From Smittium mucronatum (lineage: Eukaryota; Kickxellomycota; Harpellomycetes; Harpellales; Legeriomycetaceae): a DNA stretch of 36,912 bases. The notes under the pieces were generated by a model that was not told the origin of the DNA, searched no databases, and was given only the letters and a program-made list of their open reading frames with translations. How positions within the stretch are numbered: the stretch's first letter is position 1; each line of letters starts with the position of its first letter. Positions 36,120 through 36,912 of this stretch are shown here, piece after piece. Position numbers and translations under genes: made by a program. The DNA is taken from positions 1-36,912 of the forward strand of contig LSSL01003608.1 in assembly GCA_001953115.1 (NCBI GenBank), given 5' to 3'.

Positions 36120-36384
36120 AGCTTTTTCTAATTTACTTTTATTACTTTACTAAAATGTACCAAAAAACTTTTTATTTATAATTGAATTTTATTTAATTTA
36201 CAAATTTATTGAAACCCTCTTTGGAAAATCTCCAACACCAATTAATAAACTATTGTATTTTCATGCCTTTGTGTATTTTGATTTAAGAACACTTGATTCC
36301 AATAATTGTTTTAATAACCTTTGATCAAAAAGTGGCTGATTTCAACTATTCCTTCTTTTAGAAACTCAAAATAATTTATTTTCT
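36120..36384. other. 3' flank of the Slm1-like gene
   Basis: AT-rich, with a polyadenylation signal AATAAA at 36244-36249. No gene supported on the plus strand. Confidence 0.5.
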
Positions 36385-36512
36385 TTAGGAGTCACAGGCT
36401 TTACTGCGGGAAATAATGTCCCAATCGACCTTTGATTTTTCTGCAATTCAAACAACAAATAATTTATAAAATATAAAATATAGTAAAATCTGAGAAAGAA
36501 CAAACCAGACAT
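36385..36512 (-). CDS. Possible small gene or first exons of one (weak)
   Basis: On the minus strand ATG TCT G (36512-36506) is followed by a GT..AG interval of 65 bp and a frame reading EKSKVDWDIISRSKACDS to a TAA at 36387-36385. The acceptor (TTTGAATTGCAG) is good but the donor (GTTTGT) is poor, and a product of 20 residues would be unusually small; a further intron starting at a GTAAAG in this exon is possible. I do not recognise the sequence. Confidence 0.2.
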
Positions 36513-36900
36513 GGAAACTTAGAGTGGGGTGATCAAGCAAATGTCTTATTGATAATTTCTCAGTGAGTGAGATTTTTTTAAAAAAAGTCAAACATGCTCT
36601 ATATGAAGTAAAGTGAACCTTACTGCCGAATACCTCACTCGACCTCGCTATAAGGACTTAAGGCTGTGGAAATCGAATGATTTTCCATTAAATATATCCT
36701 ATAAATTTTTTTGCCCGTGTTGCAAAATGAACTCGCCAGAGACCATAACACCTATTTTTAGTGTGTGAAAAGCGGGAGAACGTCCGTAGATTGACGATCC
36801 GGCGTTTCTTAACCGATAATACCATTTTTTTATTGTGTCAAAATTTAATCTCGTCTTATCCAGCTCAGATGGAGCAGATCGATAAACCCCTTGGGGAAGC

Positions 36901-36912
36901 GGGGGGGGGGGG
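36901..36912 (+). repeat. Terminal poly-G run at the right edge
   Basis: The window ends within an uninterrupted run of at least 12 G. If the window is a whole contig, this run is probably where assembly stopped. Confidence 0.85.

Overview
This looks like nuclear DNA from a fungus, most plausibly an early-diverging lineage. The genes are split by short GT-AG introns (58 to 169 bp). The window holds a fungal transcription-factor middle-homology protein, a fungal-type BAR-SH3 protein and an Slm1-like F-BAR/PH protein, and it keeps an SMN gene that budding yeasts have lost. TAA, TAG and TGA all act as stops. A Kickxellomycotina/Harpellales-like insect-gut fungus would fit the secreted trypsin and the AT-rich genome, but that is inference only.

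Layout. About 1-21,300 is a very AT-rich tract full of A/T homopolymers and simple repeats, in which I find no gene. Within it sit two diverged copies of one element: copy A (about 5660-6290), GC-richer and packed with perfect hairpins, and copy B (about 16,640-17,270), AT-decayed. From about 20,900 the composition changes, and genes follow to the right edge: BAR-SH3 protein (+, 21379-23097); middle-homology transcription-factor-like protein without a visible zinc cluster (-, 23161-24940); choline-phosphate cytidylyltransferase (-, 25410-26427); secreted trypsin (+, 27933-28947); SMN with a long acidic N-terminal extension (+, 29287-31107); SERF/4F5 protein (-, 31264-31590); Slm1-like F-BAR/PH protein (+, 33842-36119). 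A weak candidate small gene lies near the right edge, and the window ends in a run of 12 G.

The genes do not form one pathway. Three act at membranes: the BAR-SH3 protein and the Slm1-like protein bind or shape the plasma membrane, and the cytidylyltransferase controls phosphatidylcholine synthesis. SMN builds spliceosomal snRNPs. SERF proteins modulate protein aggregation. SMN and SERF are tail to tail, about 156 bp apart; SERF1 and SMN1 are also neighbours in human 5q13.

Most novel items: the two-copy structured repeat, the SMN gene with an acidic repetitive first exon, the SMN-SERF adjacency, a 13-nt micro-exon in the transcription-factor-like gene, and an Asn replacing the usual Gly in the cytidylyltransferase RTxGIST motif.
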